Source of the DNA: Aegilops tauschii subsp. strangulata | Taxonomy: Eukaryota; Streptophyta; Magnoliopsida; Poales; Poaceae | Length of the DNA: 64,000 nucleotides | Direction of reading: 5' to 3' | Assembly (NCBI RefSeq): GCF_002575655.3 | Contig: NC_053041.3 | Location: 119,380,318 to 119,444,317, forward strand | Part shown: piece after piece, positions 8,985 to 21,439 of the stretch | How the letters are laid out: every line of letters begins with the position of its first letter | Numbering within the stretch: the stretch's first letter is position 1 | Notes under the pieces: model-generated | Databases searched by the model: none | What the model was told of the DNA's origin: nothing | The model's input: the letters and a program-made list of their open reading frames with translations, nothing else | Position numbers and translations under genes: made by a program

Positions 8985-11020
8985 TAATGTGTGCGCCTTC
9001 ACAAATCGGACTGTAAATTTACCACAGCATGTTGGTGCCATGTCATGGCACCAAGCCAAGTTTCATTATTTTCATGCGTGTTTTGGATTTACATGAATTA
9101 AAAAAACTAAGTTTCTCAATGTTTCCAACCCAGCCACGACGCCCAGAATTTTGAATTTCATTCCCATTTCTTGCATGGAACCTAGAAATTTACCCGAGGA
9201 CACACATGTGATTTTTCAACCAACTTTTGTGCACTGGAACATGTGCTTGTATTTCAAATTTCAATTATGCACACAAAGGTGACACGTTCCCTCCCAGAAC
9301 CACAAGCCTTCTTGAGAGAAGCTCCGATATGCAAGAAGCTTATACCAAAATTTGTTCCTATTCGGCCAATTTTTTTACCACGGCATGGTACTACCATGAG
9401 ATGACACCATGCCAAGTTTCATGATTTTAAAACCAAGTTTCTCAATGTTCTCGACCGAGCCACGATGCCCAGATGTTTGAATTTTATTCTCATTTTTTGC
9501 ATGGGACCTACTCCCTCCTTCCATCTATATAGGGCCTAATGTGTTTTTCAAGACAGCCTTTGACTATTGACAAGATTAATAGCACATGAGATGTATACTA
9601 TGAAAATTATATTATTGGAAGCTCCTTTGACATACAAATTTGAAGGTATGCTTTGTGTAAGTTGCATGTCATATATTATTGCTCTAACGTTTGGTCAAAG
9701 TTAGCCTCGAAAAACGCATTAGGACCTATATAGATGCAAGGAGGGAGTAGAAATTCACCCGAGGACACAAATGTGATTTCTCAAACAACTTTGGTGCACG
9801 GGAGCATGTGCTTGTACTTCAAATTTGAATTATGCACATTAAATGACCAAAAACTCAATTAATGTGTAAATAAGGCCAAACGAAGCCAGAATAATTCCAA
9901 AATTTAACAGGGCACTCATGTAGTTCTATGTTGCCTTTGTAAATAAACTCAAGGGGGACAACGTATATCGTTTCGCACTCAAAGGTGGCACGTTCCCTCT
10001 CAGAACCACGAGCCTTCTTGAGAGAAGCTTCGTTTTGCAAGAAGCTTATACCAAAATCTGTTCCTATTCGTCCAATTTTTTTACCACAACATGGTAGTAC
10101 CATGACATGACATCCATGCCAAGTTTCATGATTTTCAGACGTGTTTTGGATTTACAAGAATTTTAAAACCAAGTTTCTCAATGTTCTCGGCCGAGCCACG
10201 ATGCCCAGATGTTTTAATGTTATTCTCATTTCTTGCATGGCACCTAGAAATTCACCCGAGGACACAAATGTGAATTTTGAACCAACTTTGGTGCACGAGA
10301 GCATGTGCTTGTAGTTCAAATTGGACTTATGCACATTAAATGACCAGAAACTCAATTAATGTATAAAAACAACAAACGAACCCGGAATAATTCCAATATT
10401 TAATAGGGCACTAATGTAGTTCTATGTTGCCTTTGTTAAGAAACTCAAGGGGGGGCAGCGTATATCGTTTCACACTCAAAGGTGGCACGTTCCCTCTTAG
10501 AACCACGAGCTTCCAAATCGGCCTAATTATTTAGCACAACATGTTAGTGCCATGACATGACACCATGCCAAGTTTCATGATTTCCAGGCGAGTTTTGGAT
10601 TTACATGAATTTAAAATCAAATTTCTCGATGTTCTCGGCCGAGTCATGACGCCCAGATGTTTGAATTTCATTCTCATTTCTTCCATGGGACCTAGAAATT
10701 CAACCAAGGACACACATGTGATTTTTCAACCCACTTTGGTGCACCGGAGCATGTGCATGCAATTCATATTTAGATTATGCACATTAAAAGTCCAGAAACT
10801 CAATTAATGTATAAAAAGGCCAAATGAACCCGAAATAATTCCAAAATTTAACAGGGCACTCATATAGTTCTATGTTGCCTCTGTAAATAAAATCAGGGGG
10901 GAGGCAGCGTATATCGTTTCGCACACAAAGGTGACATGTTCCCTCTCGGAACCACGAGGCTTGTTGAGAGAATCTCCGGTTTTGCAAGAGACTTATACCA
11001 AAATTTGTCCCAATTCAGCC
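8985..11020. repeat. ~450-bp tandem repeat, four to five degenerate units
   Basis: The marker GCCAAGTTTCAT recurs near 9054, 9411, 10117 and 10567. The marker AAACTCAATTAATGT recurs near 9850, 10350 and 10798. Intervals are 357, 706 (467 after removing the MITE at 9511-9747) and 450 bp. Each unit also has a TCTCAATGTT...GCCACGA block and a GAACCACGAG block. Unit 1 lacks about 110 bp. Units are about 85-90% alike by eye. The array may be the subterminal or internal repeat of a large transposon or a local satellite. Confidence 0.8.
9511..9747. mobile_element. Mariner/Stowaway-type MITE with TA target duplication
   Basis: The 237-bp element has terminal inverted repeats beginning CTCCCTCCTTCCATCTATAT and is flanked by TA (9509-9510 and 9748-9749). 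Sibling repeat units read ACCTAGAAATTCACCC uninterrupted (for example near 10250), which gives the empty site and proves the insertion. Confidence 0.92.
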
Positions 11021-11029
11021 AAAAAATAT

Positions 11030-12072
11030 ACGTATGAAAACAGGGTTTAGATTATCCCAAACATCTCGCTACCTAGACCAATATTGTACTACGATTTGAA
11101 TTCAACATAAAATGGATACAAATATTTGAATTGGCGAGCGTATGGTACATGTAGTTCATAGTGAAATATGATTACTGCTATATGTATGTTTTTTGTTATC
11201 AAGATAATATTTAAATTATTGTATAACTTGACAACAATCATATTCAAATAAGGAAAATTGATTCAAATTTAGTCCATATGGTAGACGACAATATATATGT
11301 TCACATGGTGGAGTAAAATGTTCATATATGATGGAAGATCAAAATGTACGACTACATCAATTATAGACCGCAAGGTCACCTAACGATATATTTGAATTCA
11401 ACATAACGTGGATTCAAAAATTGAAATCATGGCATCTGTAATCATATAAAAAGGGACATTACTCTTTCTTTGGTGGGAATTGATTTGTTTTTGTTGTTGT
11501 TGAGTGAAGTGCGAATCGATTTTGTACTGTGCAGGGTAATCTTGTTCTCCCGATTTTTTTTACATTTTTCTTGTAGTTTTTTCAATGGCATCTATATTTA
11601 GTAAAAGGGGACATGACTCTCTTGTGTCTTGCATGAATTGTTTTTTTACACGTTAAGTTTGTTCTGCCGAACAAGGAATCCGCACCTTGTTATCCCGAAA
11701 TTTTCAAGCTCGAGTATCTTTTGTCTCACCTGCTTTGAAACTCCCGCTTCTTCAACCCGCTCCGCGCCTTGTTATCCCGAAATTTGGATGCGCGCGAGAA
11801 CTCCTTCCTCATCCGAAATCGCTCCCCCAGCCCAGACACGCGAAATCCCCCTTCTACCCCTCAGTCGGAAATGAAGCTCCACGTCACGGCGTCAAAACCG
11901 GTGGGGGTACGCTGGTAACTTACCCTACGTCTCGGAAAAGCGCGTCCCTAAGCTTGGCTCCCCCTCCCCCTTCGCCCCCCCATTTGTACACCGAGGCCGC
12001 CAAAACCCGCGAAACCCCACACTCCTCCATCGGCCTCCCGACTGCCGCCCGGCCGGAGACTCTTCCCTGACT
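11030..12072. other. Non-coding region upstream of the multi-exon gene
   Basis: 11030-11640 is AT-rich with no gene. 11640-12070 becomes GC-rich and contains a short direct repeat (CCTTGTTATCCCGAAATTT at about 11687 and 11767), and probably acts as promoter and leader of the gene starting near 12073. Open frames here are compositional. Confidence 0.4.
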
Positions 12073-15000
12073 ATGTCGTCCACCGCAACAGCTCGCCGTC
12101 CCTCATCCACCGACCGGATGAGGATCCGTTGTCGATCTCGTCGTCCCGCCGGATCAGCCGCCCCGTCCTCCACCTCCAAGGAGCTGCCCCGACATTCTCC
12201 TCGTCTATCGCGCCACCTCAATCCCCACAGCGCCGTCTTGACCTGCCCCACCGGAACCGCAGCACCCTCACCAATTCCTCCGATGAAGCCGAGGCCAACT
12301 CGGCGCCACCAAGGAGGTTCTGCACTCACCGCTGCATTTTATCTTTTATTCGATCTCACGGGGCTGCCGGTGCTCGATACCGAGCAGACATGGCGTGTCT
12401 CCATCAACGGCGCCGTCGCCGGCCACATCATCCATGGCGTCTCTCCCCCATGTCGTTGCTTCCTCGGCGACGACTTCCACAATGGCACTAGCTACAGCTG
12501 CTCCGGCTCTCGCTCGTGCTGCGGCTCTGTTCTTGCTGTCGGTCGCGCTGCTGCACTGCTCCTGCTTTCGTTCGTGCTGCTGCTCTGCTCTTGCTCTCGC
12601 TTGTGCTGCTGCTGCTGCACGACCTCCGGCAGCTACAGGAGTTGCTGCTTTAGCACTCGCTCGCGGTGCTACTACACGACTTACTCTCTGCTAGTGCGTT
12701 CCCTGCTTGAGCGTCTGCTGATTTAGATCACTGCTTCTCTGCTACTAGTGCTCGAACGCCCTAAACATCTATTGCAATGCTCTGTTACTAGTTCAATCAG
12801 TTTCGATAGTAAAAATTCAGTTTCGACTGTGAAGTTCATTTTCTTCAGTTAAGTTCAGAGTGAACAGTACTTACAACATCTGTCGGAGCGGCCATGGCGC
12901 GGCTGATGCGTTTTACATCTAGCACTTTTTGGTGATGTATTTTACATCATCTATTGTAGATGATATTAGGGTCCCACTTCAAATTAACGTTGTCTGTCTT
13001 GTCATGCTTCAGCCTCATCGCCGTACACCTTAGCGGAGCTGCTCCAACGACGGAACCGTCCATCACAGCGGAGCAGTACCCTCGGCGCCGTTTCCAGAGG
13101 CCTCGGATCTTCTTCCCCACCTCCGACAGTCACACCAGCATCATCACCATCCTCCACGTCCAACCCAGTGATGCCGAGGTCCACAAGGCTATGCCAAAGA
13201 GGTTGTACACTCGTCGCATCACTTTGTTTCTCCATTCCTCTGTTCTTCCAATTTATGTGAGCCAAACACCTAGGTTGACTGAAATCCTATGTTTACAAAT
13301 GCTCTTTTTTGCACGTGCATTCCTATCCTATTCCTGTGTTTTTCCTGTCCTTGCGTTTATAGAATCCTCCAATTCTAAGGAGCCCTTACAGATTTACTTC
13401 ATTTTCAGATAGGTGTCAAATAAAACTCTGTGTTTTATGTCCTGCTCCTACCGTGCCGTCATCCACCCCACCTGAGGTGCACCATCGACAGAAGCGTTCA
13501 CTGCAGCAGAGATCCCCCTGCAGACTTCCTTTCGCCGCCTCAGATCATCTTCCCCGTTGTCGGCAGCCACGCCAACTGCATTACCATCATCGACTGAACA
13601 GATGAACCTGAGGACTACACAGTTTCAGAAGAGAGGTCGCAGTCTTTCGTGTTTGCTTACGTTATACATCGGTTATTATTACCTGCTACTTTATCGTTCA
13701 ATCTTGAGTTTTGAATTGCCCATGGGTCTCATATCGAGCCAGCAACGAATAGTATCTGTCTACTATCTGGTTTATCTGGGGTCTTCTATGTGGTTCATGT
13801 TGGGTGGGCAACAAACAATAAATGATCCATTGTCTATATTTTTAAACTGAAGCTATAATCTACCTGCTATCATTAGTTTTGGATCCATCCACTCGTTTTC
13901 TACCATCAGTCTTGATTTTTGCATGCACCCCTTAGGCCTTACAAAATCTAACTATTTTTTTATTATGCATGCCAGATATTGTACACAATCGTACTGAACA
14001 TGTAGAGAAAAAGAGAAGACCGTTGCGTGCGAATATAATGTCATGCAGATGCCGCTCCATGGTGGGCGAAGTGGCCCCCCCTCCTGCATTTCCAGATTGT
14101 ATTCTAGAGGAAGATAACTGTTCAGATGGAGATTCAGAAGGAGCTGACCGCGCCTGTTTACCACCTGAGGTGTTTGCTCTAACCTGGCATGCTGATGTTG
14201 GTCATATCATGCATATGGCGCCTTGCATTGCTTACATTATACATCTTATATGTCATCAGCTTAGTTTAGATTTGCTTTGTGTGAATGCCACCTGTTTGGT
14301 TTCTATATCATACTCCCACCATTCCTAAATATTTTTCTTTTTAGAGATTTCAACAAGTGACTACATACGGAACAAAATGAGTGAATCTACACTCTAAAAT
14401 ATGTCTATATACATCCGTATGTGGTAGTCCATTTGAAATCTCTAAAAAGACAAATATTTAGGAACGGAGGGAGTATATGGGAATTATGCAATGCCATCTT
14501 CTTTAGCCAGGCATCATATACATGAATCATGCAATGCCATCCTGTTTAGCCAGTCATCGTATATGTGAATTGTATTGTGCCATATTTTTTTCCATAATGT
14601 ATTCCATTTGTCAACAATGTTTATACATTCATCTACTCTTCCTGTGCATCAGCCATTTGAATCGTTCATGGGAAAATCTGGAGTGAAAACAAGGTCTTCT
14701 GAGCAGTCAGTGCTACCTGTCGATGCAGATTTCTTGCTGGTTACAGATATCTCCTCAGAGGAAGATTCAGAGAGAGATGACCAGTCGTATCGCCCCTCGA
14801 GGTGCATGCTCTAACTTGGCTGGGTTATATTGCTCATATCATGCATATGGTGTCTTGCATTGCCATGCAATCTTCTTAGATTAGACATGCTTTGTGTGAA
14901 TGCCTCATGTTTGCTTTCTATATCAGATATGTGAATTATGCAATGCCATGTTTTTCAGCCAGTTATCATATATGTGAATTATGCACCGACATGGAGCCAG

Positions 15001-17010
15001 GCATCATATATGTGAATTATCTCATGCCATCTTTTTTTTCATTACGTATTCCATTTGTTGACAATCTGTGTATATTGAACTACTCTTCATGTGTATCAGC
15101 CATTTGAGCCGGTTATGGAAAAATCTGGAGTGAAAACAAGGTCTTCAGAGCAGGCAATGGTACCTGTTGAAGCATATATCTTGATGGTTATAGGGAGCTC
15201 CTCAGAGGAGGATTCAGAGACAGATGACCAGTCCTATATCCCACCTGAGGTGTATGCTCTAAGTTGCAATGTTTATATTTCTCATATGATGCATATGGTG
15301 TCTTGCATTGCTTTGTTTAGAGATCATATGCACAATATTGAATTCTATCTGCTTAGTTTAGAGATCATACATGCGAGTGCCAGCTGCTTAGTATATGAAT
15401 CAATTATGTCAATTATATCATGTCATCCTGTATACTTAGACAACATGTATGTGAATTATTTCATCCCAACCTATTTTAGAAAGACATCATATAGTTTTGT
15501 CATGTCATCCTGTTTAGGTACTCATCATATGTTGAATTATGCCATTATATCCTGTTAAGTTATCCATCATATATCTGAAACTGTGTCATGCTATCCTATT
15601 TAGTTAGGCATCATATATGTGAAATTGTGCATGCTGTCCTGTTTGGTTAGACAACATATATGTGAATTACCACATCTGTCTATCATACAATGTCTGTACG
15701 TTCAATTTCTTTTCTTGTTTACCAGACATTTGAATTGGAGGGGGTGATGGCAGTATCTAAGGGAGCAAAAACCCGTTCTTCACAAAAGACAGTGCTACCC
15801 GTCGATGCAGATAGAACCATGGTTGTACTGGCCCACAAACTAGCCCCACCACACATATTCAAGACTCTTCCAGATTGCACACTTACACCGTTGGGCAGAG
15901 AACCAACTACAACCCATCTAACCGCAACCCAGCGGATAGTAACCCACTTATAGTTGACAAAGCACCATGTCCACCACAGAGTACCCCCACACGAGCAGTT
16001 CGTAAAGCTACTGCAGTGCCCAAAGCACGAAGACCACCACAGCTAACCCAAACTCCACGTTTAAAGCAGAAGAGCAACTGTTCTCAGGTCAGATTCCGTA
16101 GCTATGGTCCATACTCCTTTGTTGTTGCATCACTGTATTTACTCATACCAACTACTTTCGAATTTGAAGGATCCAATTGAAACTCCAATGGCGCAACAGG
16201 TATGTTTTAAACCTATTTCTTTAACTGGATTGATGTTCTAACTTGTTGCTCTATGTTGATTTCAGTTTAAGTTGTATAAACAGTATGTTCTCATGTGATG
16301 CACATTACAATGGCTGCCAATGTTGTGTAGTTTCTCACACTTAAATTCTGTCTATGCTGCTGTGTCTTAAAAATATATGAGTTGAACTGTGTCTCTATCT
16401 TGATTAGGGAACATAAACTAGAATTATATGGACAATACAGTGACCATAGTACATAGATATATGTTTGTTTCATGCTGTTATCCTGTCCACCTTACTACTG
16501 AACCGGTTTACCAAAATGAGTTTCGTATACTACAAGCTAAACCTGTGATGTGTCTGCTTGTTTCTCTTGTAGTATGCAAATAGAATATTGGAGAAGAGCA
16601 CTCCACTATGCAATGGTAGAGAAAGTAATGCAGATAAGGTTCAAGATAGTGAGACAACCCTGTTGGTCTCCAAGAAAGGTGATAAAAACGATCTTGTAGA
16701 CAATGAGAAAACCCCACAGTCCTGCGTTGATGTAGTGTTCGAGTTACTGGCCAGTACCGCTGGCACAAGCTCTTCGAACTCGCTGCCTGAATCACTTCGG
16801 CTTCTTCAGTCTCAGCTACAAGCTGAAAGGCATCAGTCAGTTGTGCTGCGGCAAGAAGCCGAAGGACTGAGGAAGTCCCTGCAGAATTCAGATGCGTACT
16901 TTGTTGTGCAACAGCAAGCGCTGGAGGATTTAAGAGCCAAACAAGAGAAAGTTAATAAGCTTGCTAAGCATCTTGCCAGCATTATGGGTACCCAGGATAT
17001 TGTTTCTTGA
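12073..17010 (+). pseudogene. Multi-exon gene with tandemly duplicated exons and a coiled-coil C-terminus, apparently broken
   Basis: Inferred exons: 12073-12316, 13013-13201, about 13477-13635, 13976-14169, 14653-14801, 15100-15249, 15726-16087, 16170-16199 and 16573-17010, all with GT-AG borders. Exons 2 and 3 are related (PRIFFPTSDSH versus PQIIFPVVGSH). Exons 5, 6 and 7 are related (KSGVKTRSSEQ, then D/E-rich SSEEDSE...DDQSY). The last exon is a 146-residue piece with a coiled coil (LQSQLQAERHQ through AKQEKVNKLAKHLASI, about 16800-16985). I do not recognise a catalytic domain. Lesions: TGA at 13595-13597 in the exon-3 frame aligned to exon 2, exon 5 is 149 nt where exon 6 is 150, and exon 7 shifts frame near 15885. 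Its position just inside a CACTA terminus suggests a transposon-borne gene. Confidence 0.55.
14313..14473. mobile_element. Thalos-like Stowaway MITE
   Basis: 161 bp with TIRs CTCCCACCATTCCTAAATAT and the complement of ATATTTAGGAACGGAGGGAG, flanked by TA (14311-14312 and 14474-14475). It lies in the intron between exons 4 and 5 of the multi-exon gene. Pieces of the same family occur at 7002, 22719 and 27837. Confidence 0.93.
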
Positions 17011-17269
17011 ACTCTTCTGAAGTGGTTTCAGTTCTGGACTTGTTTTGCTGCGGCATTTATATGCTGCTTTGTTCCCTATATTTGCACTGGTGGCGAAGTT
17101 TGATGCCAGTGGATGTAATATGTGTAATATCTGTGATAGCCTAGCATAAGTTGCTTGCTTATTTATTTCCTTGTTGTCTTGTTTATCTGTTTGCTTGTAG
17201 TCAGTGTAGTTCTTTTTCCGCGGTTTGCTAGTGGCTGCAATAACCTATTTTTTCAAAACTAGGCCACAA

Positions 17270-18330
17270 TAACCATGGGCTAATATTTACTGTAGTGACA
17301 CTGGGCCTCCTACGGGCCATAGAAACAATGGGCCTTCTACGGGCCGTAGAAACAATAGGCCTTCTACGGGCCGTAGAAACAATGGGCCTTCTACGGGTCG
17401 TAGAAACAATGGGCCTTCTATGGGTCGTATCATCAATGCGCCTTATACGGGCCGTATGATCGATTGGCCAAATATGGGCCAATAACAGACCGCATTATGG
17501 CCGTAAACAGGCTAGAGATGGAATCGTCCATTCATGGGCCGACCATAACGGGCCATCGTTAATAGGCCATATTTGATGACGCTATGAAAACGGCCCAACG
17601 TATTAACGGACCACAAACGGGCCGACTGTAACCACGGGCTGAATTTGGCCCACAAGCAGAAAATGACAGTAACAGGCCGTAAGTAAACGAATGCTGGAAA
17701 TGAGCCCAAGAATAAATGGGCTCTGAGAAGGCCGAAAGATAACATGGGCTGGAAACGGCCCAATGGAATAACGGGCCGTTAATGGGTATAAAGTGATACA
17801 CTGTTCATTACGGGCAAGTTTCACCACGGGCCGTTAATGGGTGTAAAGTGATACACTGTTCATTACGGGCCAGTTTCACCATGGGCCGTTAATAGGCCAA
17901 GAGTTACATATGGCCTCATATGGGCCGAAAAACGTCATGGGCCATACATGGGCCAGAAGTGAAAACGGGCTGGAATCATATTGGATGGCCCAGATGACGC
18001 TACCGGGCCTAATTCGGATAGGGCGTAACGGGCCTTGGGTTAGCGGGCTGTAAATGGGCTATATGCGAACATGCCGTTAACAGGCTTTCCATGGGCCGGC
18101 CCGCCACCTTTTGACCAAGTCAAACGTGCCGGCCTTTTCACAGGAATGGGCCTTTGTTGGGCCGTGCCACGTGTCGACGTATCATAGGTGCCTTCTGTCC
18201 AATGAGTGGATGACATCTGTCCCAATGATGAGCCGACACGTGTTTCCTCCAGCCAATGATGATTTTATACGTGGAAAATCCCCATTGGTCAGGGCTGTTA
18301 ACGGGTTATCGGATCCAAAACCCGACCCGA
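17270..18330. repeat. GGGCC-rich subterminal repeat region of a CACTA element
   Basis: Dozens of GGGCC/GGCCC motifs at 15-35-bp spacing on both strands. At 17300-17420 there is a clean 26-bp tandem (CCTTCTACGGGCCGTAGAAA type, five copies). The region ends about 260 bp before the CACTA terminus at 18592. Such dense subterminal motifs are where TNPA-type proteins bind in En/Spm elements; binding here is inferred. Confidence 0.7.
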
Positions 18331-18339
18331 TAGCTTAAC

Positions 18340-18592
18340 GGCATTCCGTTACGGTGGATTCCACATGTCGGTCACCCTTGACGAAAGCACTTCTGTGACG
18401 CGCGATTTATCGTCATGGAAGTGGACACTTCCATGATGATAATTTTGGTAATGTCATGGAACACTTCTACGACAGCACAGGTATGACTATCTTGATTCTG
18501 TCATAAATTTGTCATGGATGTACATGCATGACAAAAAACGCGACCTACTGTGACAAACACGTATCATCACGGAAGTGTTTTTTTTTGTAGTG
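18340..18592. mobile_element. Right terminus of CACTA element C1
   Basis: The end ...GTGTTTTTTTTTGTAGTG reads CACTACAAAAAAAAAC on the other strand, the canonical CACTA TIR. Subterminal palindromes (TCATGGAAGTG, CACTTCCATGA, CATGACA) precede it. It interrupts the transposase at 18593-19450. The opposite end is not in the window, so C1 extends beyond the left edge or has lost it. Confidence 0.85.
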
Positions 18593-19450
18593 CCTGTCTT
18601 GATCTCATCGTCCAATTTGTACTTGTCCTTTGCTCTCCCGCGCTTGTATTGTGCATGCTTGCATGTGGGACATGCACGCAAATCTTTGTACTCACCATGG
18701 TACAATGTATAATCATTCACACAAGCGTGTATCTTTTGTACTTCAAGTTCCAATGGGCAAACAATTTTCTTCGCTTCATTCATGCTTCTGGGGATCACAT
18801 TATCTTCTGGAAGAATTTTTTTGAAAAGACCTAACATCTCTGTGAAGCCCTTGTTTGATAGACCGTTTGCTGCTTTAAATCCGAGAAGCGCTAGGGTGGC
18901 ACTTAACCTGGAATATTTCTTTTTGCAACCTGGATACAATTCTTTCTTGGAGTCCACATCAATGGTTGGCAGATCCTTGTACCCAATCATATCCTTTTTT
19001 GGGTCCCCCAAAATCTGCAATCATAGCAGCAAAATCTGGCATATCAAGATCATCATCATCTGCGTCGACGTCTTGGTTTTCCAGTGGGCATTTAAGCTTT
19101 CTGGTGTTCCATTGGTAGCTTGACGCCTCTGCCTCGATGTTAGATCCAACATCCATGTGACACTGATCGGGGTTTGGCATCTCGCAACCCTGGGTATCTC
19201 CATCCATGACCTCCTCTTCACCGTGTCTGGTCCAACGTGTATATCCATCCATGAATCCCCGATAGACTAAGTGCCACTGGACATCTCCAACTACATGTGA
19301 CTCTGTATTGGCACAATCAGCACATGGACACAAGATGTAATCTGCATCACCAATTCTCCTCTTTGTACTTTCAACCAAATTCATGAACTCTGTCACACCA
19401 CTGATAAATTCTGTGGTTTTCCGATTAGTCATCCATCGATATCGTTCCAT
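18593..19450 (-). pseudogene. En/Spm TNP2-type transposase, N-terminal part, cut by a CACTA insertion
   Basis: Starts at ATG 19450-19448 with MERYRWMTNRKTTEF and a Transpos_assoc-type zinc motif (CPCADC about residue 42, then YRGFMDGYTRW about 68-78). It continues with an acidic linker and the segment CPLELEVQKIHACVNDYTLYH and CPTCKHAQYK, the start of Transposase_21. One frameshift at the G-run near 19005-19012 shifts the frame within the segment beginning FGGPKK. At 18592 the reading frame runs into the inserted C1 terminus, and the catalytic and C-terminal parts are absent from the window. Transposases of this type cut CACTA ends; this copy is dead. Confidence 0.88.
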
Positions 19451-19959
19451 CTGCACCACACGAATGGTAATTAGAAACAAAACAACAACATTAATACACA
19501 GATTGAATGTTGCCCAAAGATGTGTGCATAAATCACAAGGTTTTATTTTCATAATTACTGAGGGCGCTCCATATAGATCCAAACGTGCAATCACAAAAAT
19601 TAATGGCCAGTCGATTTACACGCAGAGTACTAGTACAACACTACCCTTAGGAATTGAATACCTTAATTAAGCCACTCATGAAAAGAATACCTTAATTAAT
19701 TAGCCGTGCGGCGACCTCGACCTAGCAGACAGAGAAGCGTGATGCGGTGGCACGTCGAGACAGCAAGGTCGAGGAGCAAAGCTTAGTGCGGCTGCCGCCT
19801 GAAGTTTGACCGCAACTATCCCGCCATCGACCGCGATGGATGTTTTCGAATCACGTCGCCGCCGACCTCGATGGTTGAGCTCCGCCTGTCTCCCGCTGCA
19901 GACCGATGATTGACTTCCGATGACGCCGCTACCGCCCACCGACCGAGGATTGACCTCTT

Positions 19960-20260
19960 CTCCGGTAGCCGCTGCCTAGGCCACTGCCGCCATCTTTATA
20001 TGCAGAGCGGCTATTTTTTTATGGATATCCACAGAGCGGTTGTTTACACGGTATCACTGTAACTCAATTATATGTACAGGGTAGTACATCGCATACGGTT
20101 ATGTAACAGCAACCGTGTCTCACGTACGTTGTCTGCGTACGTTGTCTTCTCACACGGTTTGGTGCGGAAATCGTGTGTGACGTTGTAATACCTAACACAA
20201 ACGACATGTATAAACTGTGTGCCGTATACAACATATAGTCCCATAAGTAGTTCCCGACTA
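19960..20260. repeat. CACTA-type subterminal repeats (CACACGGTT class)
   Basis: Repeated GTTTACACGGTAT, GCATACGGTTATG, CAACCGTGTCTCACG and TCACACGGTTTGG motifs in direct and inverted orientation. The same motif class occurs at 22020-22428, 26640-27060, 54181-54450 and 61590-61680. Confidence 0.5.
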
Positions 20261-20322
20261 TTAGCTTATCCCCAGTTTCCCCATTTCCCCCAAATCCCTA
20301 GATAGCCTCCAAATTTCCTTGC

Positions 20323-21075
20323 ATGGCGTTGACATTGGGGGAGTGCGGACGAGTGGTGCTGATGGTTTCGGTGCGGCTGCTCCTGCTCGTAATGCCGCCA
20401 CGACGGCGGTCACCACCGAGCACTTGCCTAAGGACATCAGAAGGCAGGTGTACTACGGATCCGAATCGTCCTGTCAGGTTCCAATCTATCCCGATGTTTT
20501 TAGCATGTCCAAAGTAGCTCCTTGCTGAATCCGTCCTGAATGAACCCCCCGGAGGAAAGCGATCTGCCGCCGGATCCAGAGCATGACTCCAAACTCCCGC
20601 AACACGAGTTCGACTCTGAGTTTTGCGCCACCGAGAAGTACCAAAAGCTGAGTTGTGTGCACGGGCACACTCCCGCTCGACGTGTATGCACGGAGGGATT
20701 CGACATTGGCAGTCGGTTTCTCAGTTGCCCCATAGAGGTTAGTGATAAGTTCATCATTTTACTTGAGTTAATGCCACCGCTCATCCTGAATACTATTTAA
20801 CATTGGAAGGAATATGAGACTTGTGCCTTTGTTAACTGGCTGGATGAAGAATGACATGGCAGGGCTCGAAGTGTTATCACCAAGCTCGCAGAAGATAACG
20901 TAAAGCTGAAGAAGAAACTGGCTGATCTGGAATGTACAATCAGTGCAAGAAAGAATCAATGACAGGCAACAGATGAAAGCAAGAGACAAGAAGGAACTAG
21001 CATATGTCATTGTGGTTGTCGCATTAGCCATATTCTATGCGTTGTTTGCAATGATGATTAGGGGTTTTGTTTGAC
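20323..21075 (+). pseudogene. GRF-type zinc-finger protein with coiled coil and C-terminal membrane segment, decayed
   Basis: From about 20540 an open frame gives an acidic leader, then CVHGHTPARRVCTEGFDIG...FLSC, the first half of a GRF-like zinc finger. A likely intron follows (donor at GAG|GTTAGT near 20739, acceptor near 20810), then YETCAFVNWLDEE with the last cysteine and aromatic signature. TGA stops stand at about 20852 (where a tryptophan is expected) and about 20960. A lysine-rich coiled coil lies between them. After a frame change, LAYVIVVVALAIFYALFAMM forms a terminal membrane helix before TGA near 21075. Proteins with this architecture are common in grasses and of unknown role. 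The N-terminal frame (from 20323) is also shifted relative to 20540. Confidence 0.6.
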
Positions 21076-21439
21076 AGTATTGCTAAAGCACATCTAGATG
21101 TGCTCTAAGTAATGCACATCTAGGTCCTATGCCATTGATGTTACGCGAAGATTCGTGCAGATATTTTCATTTGTCTTTTTTCTTTTCCTTTGTAGTTTGA
21201 TTATTACTGCATTTATCAATAAGAAGAGCTCAATGTATTGATTGCCAACTGTCCTACTCCGTTCATACCGGTACTCGTGCATAATCCCAAAACTCATTCC
21301 TTGTTTTTGTCCTGAAAAAAGAAACCAGCCAAATAGCCAATAGGAGTCCTGCGCAACCCCAGGAATTTGGAGCGACTGTGTACAAATAATTGCGGTTGAT
21401 TATATCAGCGGTTCGATAATACGTCAACCCCCGCTTCAA

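Noticed and set aside
12395..12726. Ala/Cys-rich frames after exon 1
   Set aside because: Created by CTGCTGCT repeats in intron 1 and not shared with the duplicated exon units.
18487..18592. C-terminal extension of the transposase frame
   Set aside because: The frame reads across the insertion junction into the C1 terminus and is chimeric.
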